Assembly: GCF_014212135.1 (NCBI RefSeq)
Contig: NZ_JACJVQ010000020.1
Coordinates: 101,665-165,664, forward strand
Length of the DNA stretch: 64,000 nt
Reading direction: 5' to 3'
Origin: Cohnella thailandensis
GTDB lineage: Bacteria > Bacillota > Bacilli > Paenibacillales > Paenibacillaceae
Positions 1 to 9,455 of the stretch are shown here, one piece after another. The position numbers and the translations under genes are program-made. Under the pieces are notes generated by a model. It had not been told where the DNA came from, ran no database searches, and saw nothing but the letters and a program-made list of their open reading frames with translations. The first letter of the stretch is position 1, and the number at the start of each line of letters is the position of its first letter.

Positions 1-527
1 TGAACGATACGGCTTTTCATATAAACGATCATCAACAGAAGCGCCTCGCCGTGCTATATAAGTCGGAGAACGGGGACATCTTCAAAGCGCCCGATAGCGA
101 GGACATCGACGCCATGGTTATCGGCGGACCTCGCTATTATTCGGGAGCCGGCGGTTTATACAGTACCTTAAGCGACTACGATCGTTTCGCGCAAATGCTG
201 CTCCATGAAGGCGAATACAAGGAGAGACGCATTCTAAAGGCGGAAACCGTTAGGCGGATCCATCGGGAAGGCGCGTATAAGCATCTCGATTTCGCTCCCG
301 GCATGGTTTGGGGATTGGGAATGATCGTCCGGAAGGAGCCGGAACTCGCCCATTCTTCTCTTACCAAAGGCTCTTATGGCTGGAGTGGAGCCTTCGGTAC
401 CCACTTCTTCGTCGACCCCGTGAAGAAAGTGTCTGTCGTCCTCATGCTCAATCGTTCCAATATCGGCGGGGCCGGTTCTTATGTATCCAAGCGCATAGAG
501 GAATTGGTAGCCGCAGCTTATTTATAA
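1..527 (+). CDS. Serine beta-lactamase-like hydrolase, C-terminal part (5' end outside window)
   Basis: The frame is open from base 3, so the true start lies to the left; a GTG at 51 is internal. About 175 residues are visible. They match the C-terminal half of class C beta-lactamase/penicillin-binding-type serine hydrolases: the piece GAGGLYSTLSDYDRFAQML is the usual Gly-rich segment before the last helices, and GWSGAFGTHFFVDP corresponds to the conserved strand that lines the active site. The catalytic SxxK would be in the missing part. Members are usually secreted or membrane-bound esterases or peptidases. The stop is 19 bp before the next start, so it is probably co-transcribed with the GH3 gene. 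Family is fairly sure; substrate is not known. Confidence 0.8.
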   Translation, partial: NDTAFHINDHQQKRLAVLYKSENGDIFKAPDSEDIDAMVIGGPRYYSGAGGLYSTLSDYDRFAQMLLHEGEYKERRILKAETVRRIHREGAYKHLDFAPGMVWGLGMIVRKEPELAHSSLTKGSYGWSGAFGTHFFVDPVKKVSVVLMLNRSNIGGAGSYVSKRIEELVAAAYL

Positions 528-546
528 ATAGAAGGAGATGACCTTC

Positions 547-3105
547 TTGGCTAAGTATTATGCATCCACGACAGCTGAAGTCAGCGAGAGAGAAAGAGAG
601 CATATGGAGGCCGTTCGCGAGCTTGCCGCGGAGTGCATGGTCTTGTTGGAAAATGACGGCGCATTGCCTCTTCGGTCCAAACCGGGTAATATCGCTCTGT
701 ACGGTAACGGAGCCAGACATACGGTTAAAGGCGGCACGGGCTCCGGCGAAGTCAATTCAAGAGTGCTCGTCACCATTGAACAAGGATTGGAAGCGGCCGG
801 CATCCAGGTAACGACGAAGAGCTGGTTGGACGAATACGAGCGGCGTTTAAGGAATGCCAAGCAAGCCTACGCGGATAAGCTGGAGGCCATAACCAAGGAA
901 CGCGGACAGTCTGCCGCCGTCCTTTATTACTTGGGCAATCCGTTCAAGGATCCGCGCGTACAAGCCATAACCCCGGAAGACGTACGGAACTCCGATGCCG
1001 ATGTCGCGATCTACGTTCTTGCTCGAAATTCGGGCGAAGGCAAAGACCGGACGCTCGAGGAAGGGGACTACCGCTTAGCCGAAGAAGAGTTGGAGGCCAT
1101 CCGGGTTCTTGCCCGGTCCTATGACACCTTCATCGTGCTGTTGAATATCGGAGGCATCGTAGACACGACGGAACTGAGACGGATTCAGGGCATCAATGCC
1201 GTGATGTTAATCGGACAATTGGGCAATGTAACGGGATATTCGGTAGCGGATGCCTTGCTGGGGCTGACGATTCCATCCGGCAAATTGACGGACACTTGGG
1301 CGGCGAGCTATTCGGATTATCCCTCTAGCGATACCTTCAGCCATGTGAACGGCGAGCTGGACGATGAATATTACAAGGAAGGGATTTACGTCGGATATCG
1401 CTATTTCGATACGTTCGATATCTCGCCGAACTACTGCTTCGGTTATGGGCGATCGTATACCGACTTTTCTCTTCATACGCTTGACGTGACCGCAGACGAG
1501 AAGCAGGTCGCCGTCACGGTCGAAGTAACGAATGCGGGCAAGCTATATTTCGGAAGGGAAGTCGTGCAGGTTTATTATTCCGCGCCGGCAGGAGAGGTAG
1601 AGAAGCCTTATCAAGAATTGGCCGCTTTCGCCAAGACGAAGCGGCTTGCGCCGGGAGAATCGGAGGTTCTAACGGTAAGCTTCGCTACGAATGCCATGGC
1701 TTCTTATCGGGAACGGGATGCGGCATGGGTTCTGGAATCCGGGACCTATTACGTTCGAGTGGGGAACCATTCGAGAAATACGAAAGTAGCAGCGGGAATC
1801 CATCTTCCCGCAACCGTAAAAACCGTCCAGTTAAAAAATTTATTCCACGATGAAGATGAGGTAAGAGAGATCCGTTCCGAAGGAAGGAAACCCTACTCCT
1901 ATGCCTCGGAACCTATGGAGAAACAAAACGCCAAGATAATCCCGTTAGACCCGTCCGGAATCGATTGCGAGACCGCCGCCTACCAATCGGATAGGCCTGT
2001 TTACCAAGATAACCGACCGGATGTACGAATTACGATGGACGAGGTAAGAAGCGGGTCGGCGACGCCGGAAGAATTGGTCGCGCAGCTGTCCGTTCAAGAG
2101 ATGGCGGAGCTTTGCGTCGGGACGGCGAGAGAGGGGTCATCGATTATCGGCGCTTCGGCGGGCTCCGTGCCGGGAGCCGGCGGGCAAACGTTCCCTTTGG
2201 CGGAGAGGGGAATAAGCAGTCTCGTCATGGCGGACGGTCCGGCCGGTCTTCGGCTGCAGCCACATTTTCGAGTAAGCAAGGACGGCGAATTGTTGCCCGG
2301 AGGAGAGATGTTCGGGGACAATATCAATCCTCTACCCGAAGAAGCGCCGGAAGGGGCCGTCGATTATTATCAATATTGCACGGCGATTCCGATCGCAACC
2401 TCGCTGGCTCAATCGTGGGATATGGACATGATCGAGAGGGTCGGACAGATCGTCGGGAGGGAAATGCGGCAGTTTCATGTGCATCTCTGGTTGGCGCCCG
2501 GCATGAACATTCACCGGAATCCGTTGTGCGGACGGAACTTCGAATATTATTCGGAGGATCCGCTGTTAACGGGGAAGTGCGCGGCGGCCGAGACTAGAGG
2601 CGTGCAGGCTTATCCGGGTCAAGGCACCACGCTGAAGCATTTTGCCGCCAATAACCAGGAAGATAACCGCATGTTCACGAATGCCCATGTCGGCGAACGA
2701 GCCTTGCGCGAAATTTACCTGAAGGGATTCGAGATCGCGGTGAAGGAATCGAATCCTCTAGCGATCATGACTTCTTATAATCTGCTGAACGGTATGCATG
2801 CCGCGAATCATTACGAACTCATTCAATCCGTTGCAAGGGACGAATGGGGCTTCGAAGGCATCGTCGTTTCGGACTGGTATACCTCGATGAAGCTGTTCGC
2901 GGGCGAGAGGAAGTACCCGATCTCGTCCAGCCCGCTCTGCATCAAGGCCGGCAATGACGTGCAAATGCCGGGTTGCCGGCAGAACATCGACGATATAATC
3001 GCCGCCGTCGACGCTAAGGAGGGCGAAGCCGAATATCCGATTACGCTCGGCGATCTCCAATTTTGCGCTTTGAATATGATAAAGGTCATTGCTCGAATTC
3101 CATGA
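547..3105 (+). CDS. Glycoside hydrolase family 3 with swapped domain order (beta-glucosidase-like)
   Basis: Exo-acting GH3 enzyme, probably cytoplasmic since no signal peptide is visible. The order of parts is reversed relative to most GH3 enzymes: the alpha/beta sandwich comes first (about residues 15-280, with LLENDGALPL and the EGKDR segment), then a fibronectin-III-like part (about 315-395), and the TIM barrel is last (about 500-850). The nucleophile Asp is about residue 776 in VVSDWY, with the KHFAANNQED substrate-binding segment before it. This arrangement is known from Ruminococcus and Butyrivibrio GH3 enzymes. Start: AAGGAG at 532-537 sits 9 bp before TTG 547, whereas the ATG at 538 directly abuts it, so I prefer TTG. 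Substrate is inferred only; the locus suggests a plant or microbial heteroglycan. Confidence 0.9.
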   Translation: MAKYYASTTAEVSEREREHMEAVRELAAECMVLLENDGALPLRSKPGNIALYGNGARHTVKGGTGSGEVNSRVLVTIEQGLEAAGIQVTTKSWLDEYERRLRNAKQAYADKLEAITKERGQSAAVLYYLGNPFKDPRVQAITPEDVRNSDADVAIYVLARNSGEGKDRTLEEGDYRLAEEELEAIRVLARSYDTFIVLLNIGGIVDTTELRRIQGINAVMLIGQLGNVTGYSVADALLGLTIPSGKLTDTWAASYSDYPSSDTFSHVNGELDDEYYKEGIYVGYRYFDTFDISPNYCFGYGRSYTDFSLHTLDVTADEKQVAVTVEVTNAGKLYFGREVVQVYYSAPAGEVEKPYQELAAFAKTKRLAPGESEVLTVSFATNAMASYRERDAAWVLESGTYYVRVGNHSRNTKVAAGIHLPATVKTVQLKNLFHDEDEVREIRSEGRKPYSYASEPMEKQNAKIIPLDPSGIDCETAAYQSDRPVYQDNRPDVRITMDEVRSGSATPEELVAQLSVQEMAELCVGTAREGSSIIGASAGSVPGAGGQTFPLAERGISSLVMADGPAGLRLQPHFRVSKDGELLPGGEMFGDNINPLPEEAPEGAVDYYQYCTAIPIATSLAQSWDMDMIERVGQIVGREMRQFHVHLWLAPGMNIHRNPLCGRNFEYYSEDPLLTGKCAAAETRGVQAYPGQGTTLKHFAANNQEDNRMFTNAHVGERALREIYLKGFEIAVKESNPLAIMTSYNLLNGMHAANHYELIQSVARDEWGFEGIVVSDWYTSMKLFAGERKYPISSSPLCIKAGNDVQMPGCRQNIDDIIAAVDAKEGEAEYPITLGDLQFCALNMIKVIARIP

Positions 3106-3128
3106 TAGTCCATTGGTAAAACCTGCAT

Positions 3129-3156
3129 ACAGGTGGTCTCCTCCGAGACCGCCTGT
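3129..3156 (+). terminator. Hairpin after the GH3 gene
   Basis: A 12-bp stem (ACAGGTGGTCTC at 3129-3140 with GAGACCGCCTGT at 3145-3156, one G-U pair) closes a CTCC loop 23 bp after the GH3 stop. The following T run is short (TTTCGCTT), so termination may be partial. Confidence 0.6.
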
Positions 3157-3222
3157 TTCGCTTATCAAGCGCATAGCTGCCATCACGAGCGCATGATTTC
3201 TCTAAGAGGGGTTCGATCGACC

Positions 3223-4968
3223 ATGAAAGTCTTGTCCAAACTGAAAGCGATGAAATTATACCCCAAGCTGGTGATCTTTTTCCTGGTAGCCATCCTTCCT
3301 CTCTACGTTGTCGGTTGGTACACGAATTCCCTCGGTTCCAACACGATGGAGCAAGAAATCAGGGATTCCGCGACGACCCGAACGCATTACTATCTGGAAT
3401 CGTTCAAATCGGACATGACTCGGATCCTTCAGATCATTAACAATTACGGCGAAGACGACGACATTGAGAAGCTGTCCACGATGGCCCCTTATATGACGCA
3501 GTTCGAACGGTTTCAAGCCATCAACCGGATTCAGGGCAAATTGCTGGCCCTCAAAAACTCGAGCGCCTATATCAAATCAGCAAGGGTATACGTCCCGATT
3601 CTCGAACGAACGATCGACGTGACGGGTTATTATGCCGAGACCATGGACAAAGGAGATATCGACGCTTTAGCGAGAACCTACGAGAATGGAGGGCCGTTCG
3701 TCTATCGGAACGGGCGGCTGCTGTTCGGACTTGTTTTTCCCGGCCTTACGGCCTCCGATCAGCCGCCGACGTTCGTCGTCGAGGTGGAACTGGATAGGGC
3801 CGCCATTCGGAGTTCTTTGCTGCGGATTAATAATAATTCCAGCACGACGATCGATTTGGTCCATGATAGCAAAGAATGGGCGATCAGCACGAAAGAAGGC
3901 ACCCCCATGTCCGACATGGTGGATCACGAGCAATTAAGTTCATTCGGCGCGGCCGCGGGCAATACTTTTCTTACCGTAAACGGCAATCGTTATCTGATGA
4001 CCTATGAAGGAGATTCCCTCATCGGCGTCTCCATCTACATGTTCATTCCGGAGAAGGAGATCTTCGGGGCGTTCCAAGCTTACCAGAAGCTTATAATCGT
4101 ACTGGCCGTGCTGATGGTTACGCTGATCCTGCTGATAACCTTCGGCGTTCACCGGTTCATTCACCGCCCGCTGGTTACTTTGGTCCAGGCCTTGCGCAAA
4201 GTGGAACGGGGAGACTTCGACGTTGCTATTCGTTCGCGGCGCAGCCAGGACGAGTTCAGCTACGTTTATTGGCAATTCAACTCCATGGTCGCGAGATTGA
4301 AGCAGCTGATCCAGGAAAACTACGAACAGCAAATATGGGCCCAGCGCTCGGAATTAAAGCAGCTGCAAGCGCAAATAAACCCCCACTTCTTGTACAACAG
4401 CTTTTTTACCTTATATCAGATGATAAATGAAGGGGATCGCGAGAACAGCTTGTCCTTGATTAAGCATTTACGAATCTACTTCCAGTTCATCACCAGGAAC
4501 GCGCAAGACGAGGTGCCCCTTCATGAGGAGGTAAACCATGCGTTATCCTTCTTGCATATTCAAAAAATGCGGTTCGAGGATCGAATCCTGATTGTCGTAG
4601 AGGATCTTCCGGAGAGCGTCCGCCAAGTGAAAGTCCCTCGATTGATCCTGCAGCCGTTAATCGAGAACGCTTTCCAACACGGGTTAGAGGATAAAACGGA
4701 TAACGGGCTGATACGGGTCCAGTTCAGGGAAGACGATCTCTCGGTCAGCATCATCGTCGAGGATAACGGAGACTCCCTGCGGGAGGAAGACCTCGCGGAG
4801 CTGCGGCAGCGTCTGCAATCGGACGATAAGTTCGCGGAGACGACTGGACTGATCAATATTCATCGTCGTCTGCAAGCGTTCTATTCCGAAGGAGCGGGAC
4901 TTCTGGTCGACCGAGGCGAAATCGGCGGATTGCGCGCGGAGATCCTAATTAAGAAGAAAGAGGGATAG
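3223..4968 (+). CDS. Two-component sensor histidine kinase, YesM type
   Basis: Membrane sensor that should phosphorylate the regulator encoded next. Membrane segment at about 16-36, an extracellular sensing region of about 250 residues, a second membrane segment near 290-310, HAMP (about 312-365), then the His_kinase type domain with the phospho-acceptor His388 in QINPHFLYNS and an ATPase domain with IENAFQHG and VEDNG. This is the usual layout of kinases beside sugar ABC importers in Paenibacillus. The frame is open further upstream (GTG 3133, ATG 3193), but ATG 3223 has AAGAGGGG about 11 bp before it and begins the typical basic N-terminus. The signal is probably an extracellular sugar or the loaded binding protein (inference). 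Confidence 0.93.
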   Translation: MKVLSKLKAMKLYPKLVIFFLVAILPLYVVGWYTNSLGSNTMEQEIRDSATTRTHYYLESFKSDMTRILQIINNYGEDDDIEKLSTMAPYMTQFERFQAINRIQGKLLALKNSSAYIKSARVYVPILERTIDVTGYYAETMDKGDIDALARTYENGGPFVYRNGRLLFGLVFPGLTASDQPPTFVVEVELDRAAIRSSLLRINNNSSTTIDLVHDSKEWAISTKEGTPMSDMVDHEQLSSFGAAAGNTFLTVNGNRYLMTYEGDSLIGVSIYMFIPEKEIFGAFQAYQKLIIVLAVLMVTLILLITFGVHRFIHRPLVTLVQALRKVERGDFDVAIRSRRSQDEFSYVYWQFNSMVARLKQLIQENYEQQIWAQRSELKQLQAQINPHFLYNSFFTLYQMINEGDRENSLSLIKHLRIYFQFITRNAQDEVPLHEEVNHALSFLHIQKMRFEDRILIVVEDLPESVRQVKVPRLILQPLIENAFQHGLEDKTDNGLIRVQFREDDLSVSIIVEDNGDSLREEDLAELRQRLQSDDKFAETTGLINIHRRLQAFYSEGAGLLVDRGEIGGLRAEILIKKKEG

Positions 4969-4972
4969 CCGA

Positions 4973-6610
4973 ATGATATCTATCTTGATTATCGATGACG
5001 AGCCTAAGATCGTGAATAGCATGGAAAAACTGATGCGCCAGCTTCCTTACGCGCCTCTGCAAGTTTATAAAGCCTACTCGGCAGCCGAAGCGATCGAATG
5101 CTTGCAAGCGGAGAAAATCCACGTGGTTTTATCCGATATCAAGATGCCCGGGATCAGCGGAATCGAGCTGCAGCGGGAGATCGTAAAGCGTTGGCCGCTG
5201 TGCAAAGTCGTCTTTCTGACCGGGTACAGCGACTTCGACTATGTTCAATCCGCCCTGCGGAACGGAGCGGTCGATTTCTTGACGAAGACGGAGGATAACG
5301 AGACGATTCTAGCCGCCGTCATGAAGGCCGTAGAATCGGTCACCTTGAACGATCGTAAAGAGGCTATCATCAAGAAAGGCCAAGACGATCTCCGGAAAGC
5401 TCAACCGATCCTGCAAAAAGAATGGTTGGGAGCTGTTCTGAACAATGAAATCCGAATATCGGATCTGAGTCAGGCTCAATTGGACGAGGTCCAAATTCCG
5501 CTTAGCTTGAGCGCGCCTGTCATTCCTTGCTTCTGCAAAGTCGACGAGTGGCAGGATTCCTACACGCTGCGGGACAAGCTGCTCATGAACTTCGCTATCA
5601 CCAACATAGCGGAAGAAATTCTCGGACGCGAGGTTCATATGGTTTCTTACTCCGAGGAGCCCGGTAAACGGCTATGGATCCTGCAGCCTCGGCTTGAAGC
5701 AAGGGAGCAGTTCTTGACGGACACCATCCAGCCTGCGCTGGAAGCGATCCAAGAAGCCTGCAGGCAAATGCTTCACTTGAAAATATCTCTTGTGATCGCT
5801 CTGGAATGGGTGAACTGGGAAGACCTGTCTTCGAGAGCGGAGCGCTTGAAGATGGCTTTGTCAAGCGGGTTCCGAATCGATGAGAACCTGCTCATCCAAT
5901 TGCCGTCGACTTCCGAGTTCAATATACGCGAGCAGGAAGAGCAGTTCCTCCATAGCGTTCGCAAGCTGTCGATTCTGACGACCAGTTTAGAAGAAGGCAA
6001 CCGGCAGCCGTTCTTTGACCTTTATTCTACTTTACGTGCGCAGATCCTTTCGCTTCCCCCCCATCTCAGCCACTATAAAATCGAAATCTATTACTCCTTG
6101 GGGCTGTTGTTTCTCTCCTACTTAAACAAGTGGAATATGAGAGGGAAAATCGAAGGCCGCGTCGATCTCACCCGTTTATACTCGATCGGTTTCGGGGGAA
6201 CCGACAAGGAAACGCTCGATTATTTCAGCGAATTGGCGCAGGTCATCTTCGATACGAACGACCAGGGCCAGCAGGAACGCAACAATATCATCGTCGAGCA
6301 GGTCAACCGGTATATCCATATACATCTCATGAACGATTTATCCTTGCATATCATCGGCGATGCGGTCGGCTACAATCCTTCCTATTTATCCAGGGTGTAT
6401 AAACATTTAACAGGGGTCGGCATCGCCGAATATATCTTGACCCAGAGATTGACGTTAGCCAAGTCCCTGCTTAAGGAATCCAAGCTGAGAGTGGGCGAAA
6501 TCGCCGCGAAATCGGGGTTTATGTCGGAAGCCCATTTCTTTCGGATATTCAAAAAAACAACCGGAATGACGCCGGCGGAATACAGGGACCTTCACGTGAT
6601 CGAGCCTTGA
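4973..6610 (+). CDS. Response regulator with AraC-type DNA-binding domain, YesN type
   Basis: Partner of the preceding kinase; it starts 4 bp after the kinase stop. Receiver domain at about 1-125 with the acidic pair D8/D9, phospho-acceptor Asp55 in LSDIKMPG and the conserved Lys in FLTKTED. A long middle region (about 150-430) has no motif I recognise. Two AraC-type helix-turn-helix motifs fill the last 100 residues (LSLHIIGDAVGYNPSYLSRVY, ending KKTTGMTPAEYR). It most likely activates the transporter and hydrolase genes downstream when the sugar is present. Family certain; target promoter not identified. Confidence 0.94.
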   Translation: MISILIIDDEPKIVNSMEKLMRQLPYAPLQVYKAYSAAEAIECLQAEKIHVVLSDIKMPGISGIELQREIVKRWPLCKVVFLTGYSDFDYVQSALRNGAVDFLTKTEDNETILAAVMKAVESVTLNDRKEAIIKKGQDDLRKAQPILQKEWLGAVLNNEIRISDLSQAQLDEVQIPLSLSAPVIPCFCKVDEWQDSYTLRDKLLMNFAITNIAEEILGREVHMVSYSEEPGKRLWILQPRLEAREQFLTDTIQPALEAIQEACRQMLHLKISLVIALEWVNWEDLSSRAERLKMALSSGFRIDENLLIQLPSTSEFNIREQEEQFLHSVRKLSILTTSLEEGNRQPFFDLYSTLRAQILSLPPHLSHYKIEIYYSLGLLFLSYLNKWNMRGKIEGRVDLTRLYSIGFGGTDKETLDYFSELAQVIFDTNDQGQQERNNIIVEQVNRYIHIHLMNDLSLHIIGDAVGYNPSYLSRVYKHLTGVGIAEYILTQRLTLAKSLLKESKLRVGEIAAKSGFMSEAHFFRIFKKTTGMTPAEYRDLHVIEP

Positions 6611-6630
6611 AACTCGCAAGAATGAAAGAG

Positions 6631-6680
6631 GTAAAGATCGATCATGAAAGTAAAAAACGAGAAGTAGAAGAGCGATTTCA
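6631..6680 (+). repeat. 50-bp element upstream of first binding-protein gene (copy 1)
   Basis: Matches 17471-17520 without gaps at 45 of 50 positions. It carries an ATG (6644) opening a 7-codon reading frame (MKVKNEK, stop 6665-6667) and ends in a degenerate cre-like block (6667-6680, 10 of 14 against TGAAAGCGCTTTCA). It lies about 45-95 bp before the start of the binding-protein gene, as in the second copy. Confidence 0.8.
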
Positions 6681-6723
6681 TGCGCCTTATGATTAAGTTA
6701 CGACAACACAAGGGGGATAAAAC

Positions 6724-8457
6724 ATGAACCAGAAGCTGCACTCCAAAGCCGTCTTGGCCCTGCTTGCCAGCATTATCATCGTGAGCGGCTGCAGCAATTC
6801 GGACAACAACGACAACGCGGGGAATTCAGGCAATACGGGCACCGCTACGGAGAATGCGAGCCCGGAGGCGAGCGGTAGCGTTGACGCAGAGAATGCGTCT
6901 CCCTTAGGAAAGTACGAGACGCCGATCTCGTTGACCGTGGGGCGAGACGTGGGAGCGAACGATAAATTCCCGGAAGGCGACTCGGTAGCGAGCAACGTGT
7001 GGACCCGAATCTATAAAGAAGAGTTGGGCATCGACGTCAAAGTGGCATGGTCGGCGCTTACAGGCGAGCAATACGATCAGAAAATGAAGCTCAATATCGC
7101 CTCCGGAGATCTTCCGGACCTTATGGCGGTAACGACGCAGCAATTGGCTCAACTGGTGGAGAACGATCAGATTGCCGATCTCACGGATGTCTTCAATAAA
7201 TATTCGAGCGAATTGAACAAGAAAGTGTATCAGGACGATGGCGGCATCGCGCTTAAGTCCGCTACCTTTAACGGCAAGCTCATGGCGCTTCCGCAGCAAG
7301 GCTCCGCGCTCGACACGTCGAACGTCTTGTGGATTCGCCAGGATTGGCTGGATAAGCTCGGGCTGCAGCCTCCGCAGACGATGGAGGATGTCAAGAAGAT
7401 CGCGGAAGCCTTTACGAAGCAGGATCCGGACGGCAACGGCAAGGCCGACACCTTCGGGTTGGGAATTACGAAAACGATGTGGAACGGCTCGCCGTCTCTG
7501 GAAGGGTTCTTTAACGGTTACCATTCCTACCCGACCATTTGGGTTAAAGACGCAACGGGCAACTTGGGTTACGGAGCGGTTCAACCGCAAAGCAAGCAGG
7601 CTCTTGCCGATTTGCAGGCGATGTACCAGGCAGGATGGATCGATGTGGAATTCGGCGTGAAGGACGCCAACCAAGTCAATCAAGACATCAACGCGAACAA
7701 GATCGGCATGTACTACGGCAAGATGTACAGCCCGTTCACGTTCATGGATACGGCCAGCAAGAATCCGGACATTCAGTGGCAATCTTACCCGCTGCCATCC
7801 GTCGATTCGACGCCGGCGTCGACGCAGCAGGATTTCCCGGTTCAGTACTACTATGTGGTCAAGAAGGGGTATGCGAATCCGGAGGCCCTTATCAAGATCT
7901 TTAATTTGCAGCTCGAAGTCAGTTACGGATCGAATGCGGATCTTATCAAGCGTATCCAGGATCAGCTATACTCGCATGCGGACGATCAACAAATCACGTC
8001 GACTCAGGTCGTCTCCGCGCCCATCGTCAAAGGCGGCCTCCCTACGCAGAATTTGAATCAATATTTGAACATTAACAAAGCGATCGCCGACAAAGACGAA
8101 TCCGTCCTTTCCAATGAAGTGGAGAAGACGAATTACAAATACGTCTTGGATTACGAGCAAACGAAGAATCCGTCAAGCTACGGGACGTGGGCGGTTGTCG
8201 GACCGAAGGGACCGTTCAAAGTCCTGAACGATTATTTGAACAACAAGCAATTCGTCCTGACGGAATTCGTCGGAGCCGCGACGCCGACCATGGTGACCAA
8301 AAAATCGACGCTGGATAAGCTGGTTCTCGAGGAGTTCACCAAGATCATTACCGGCGCCAAATCGGCGGACGAGTTCGATAAGTTCGTCCAGAACTGGAAC
8401 AAGCTCGGCGGCGAGCAGATCACCAAAGAAGTGAACGAGGCGAACGCCTCCAGATAA
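6724..8457 (+). CDS. Sugar ABC transporter substrate-binding lipoprotein (copy 1)
   Basis: Extracellular sugar-capturing protein anchored by lipid: signal peptide 1-22 with lipobox VSGC and Cys23, then an Asn/Gly/Ser-rich linker to about residue 58. The mature part is a long LplA/LipO-type solute-binding fold of about 520 residues. ATG 6724 follows AAGGGGGA by 6 bp. Closely similar to the protein from 17562 (for example both have QLAQLVENDQIADLTD and NVLWIRQDWLDKLGLQPP). It precedes two permease genes, with a stem-loop between that may set the stoichiometry. The ATPase is absent, as is normal when a shared MsmX-type ATPase serves many importers. Ligand inferred as a rhamnose-containing oligosaccharide. 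Confidence 0.92.
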   Translation: MNQKLHSKAVLALLASIIIVSGCSNSDNNDNAGNSGNTGTATENASPEASGSVDAENASPLGKYETPISLTVGRDVGANDKFPEGDSVASNVWTRIYKEELGIDVKVAWSALTGEQYDQKMKLNIASGDLPDLMAVTTQQLAQLVENDQIADLTDVFNKYSSELNKKVYQDDGGIALKSATFNGKLMALPQQGSALDTSNVLWIRQDWLDKLGLQPPQTMEDVKKIAEAFTKQDPDGNGKADTFGLGITKTMWNGSPSLEGFFNGYHSYPTIWVKDATGNLGYGAVQPQSKQALADLQAMYQAGWIDVEFGVKDANQVNQDINANKIGMYYGKMYSPFTFMDTASKNPDIQWQSYPLPSVDSTPASTQQDFPVQYYYVVKKGYANPEALIKIFNLQLEVSYGSNADLIKRIQDQLYSHADDQQITSTQVVSAPIVKGGLPTQNLNQYLNINKAIADKDESVLSNEVEKTNYKYVLDYEQTKNPSSYGTWAVVGPKGPFKVLNDYLNNKQFVLTEFVGAATPTMVTKKSTLDKLVLEEFTKIITGAKSADEFDKFVQNWNKLGGEQITKEVNEANASR

Positions 8458-8483
8458 TTCGCACGATTGCATTGCCAGGGATC

Positions 8484-8509
8484 GGGGATGGCAGGTGATG
8501 TCCATCCCC
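8484..8509 (+). terminator. Stem-loop between binding protein and permease genes
   Basis: GGGGATGG (8484-8491) pairs with CCATCCCC (8502-8509), followed by TTCGGTTTTAT. Likely a leaky terminator or an mRNA-stabilising hairpin that keeps binding protein more abundant than permeases. Confidence 0.6.
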
Positions 8510-8553
8510 TTCGGTTTTATCCGCAAGATTTCAATCAGGAGGCTTGCTCCCGC

Positions 8554-9444
8554 ATGAAAAGATTAAATCAACTGCCTCTACATCTTATGTTGCTGCCAGG
8601 AGTCATTCTCGTTTTTATTTTTGCCTATATCCCGATGTCGGGAGCGGTTATCGCTTTTAAGCATTTCGTGCCGTCCAAAGGAATTTGGGGTTCCGAATGG
8701 GTGGGGTTCGAGAATTTCCGTTACGTCTTTAATTTGCCGGGGACGATGCAGGTCATATGGAATACGATCTCCATCGCCGGGATGAAAATCATAGCGGGCT
8801 TGATCGTTCCGATCGTCGTCACGCTGCTCTTGAACGAAGTGCGCTTGGTATTCTTCAAGCGAACGGTCCAAACGTTGGTTTATCTGCCTCACTTCCTCTC
8901 CTGGGTCATCCTCAGTTCCATCCTGATCGATATATTGTCGCCATCGGAAGGGATCGTCAATAAATTGATCGTCGCTTTGGGCGGCGACCCGATCTACTTC
9001 CTAGGCAGCAACGCATGGTTTCCGTTCACGCTGGTCGTGTCCGATGTCTGGAAAGAGTTCGGTTATGGCACTATCGTGTATCTGGCCGCGGTTACCGCGA
9101 TAAATCCGGCGCTTTACGAAGCCGCCAAGGTCGACGGCGCCAGCCGCTGGCGGCAGATCTGGCATATCACGCTGCCCGGCATGCTTCCCGTCATCGTCTT
9201 GATGGGCGTACTCAGTCTGGGCAACGTGCTGAACGCCGGGTTCGAACAAGTGTTCATCCTTTACAGCCCCAGCGTTTACGAGAGCGGGGATATTCTGGAT
9301 ACGTTGGTTTACCGGATCGGATTCGTCGATACGCAGTACGATGTCTCCACGGCGGTCGGTTTGTTTAAATCGGGCGTATCGTTCGTTCTGATCTGCGTCT
9401 CCTATTGGCTGGCCGCAAGATTCGCAAACTACAGGATTTTTTAG
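8554..9444 (+). CDS. Sugar ABC transporter permease, LplB type
   Basis: Inner-membrane channel subunit, 296 residues, six predicted membrane helices, first one at about residues 10-32 (LMLLPGVILVFIFAYIPMSG). The cytoplasmic loop that docks the ATPase is EAAKVDGASRWRQIWHITLP, the classical EAA motif. ATG 8554 was chosen because AGGAGG (8537-8542) lies 11 bp upstream; an earlier ATG at 8467 would add a non-hydrophobic, non-conserved leader. Forms a dimer with the next permease. Substrate follows from the locus, not from this sequence. Confidence 0.92.
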   Translation: MKRLNQLPLHLMLLPGVILVFIFAYIPMSGAVIAFKHFVPSKGIWGSEWVGFENFRYVFNLPGTMQVIWNTISIAGMKIIAGLIVPIVVTLLLNEVRLVFFKRTVQTLVYLPHFLSWVILSSILIDILSPSEGIVNKLIVALGGDPIYFLGSNAWFPFTLVVSDVWKEFGYGTIVYLAAVTAINPALYEAAKVDGASRWRQIWHITLPGMLPVIVLMGVLSLGNVLNAGFEQVFILYSPSVYESGDILDTLVYRIGFVDTQYDVSTAVGLFKSGVSFVLICVSYWLAARFANYRIF

Positions 9445-9455
9445 GTGGTGCTCGC

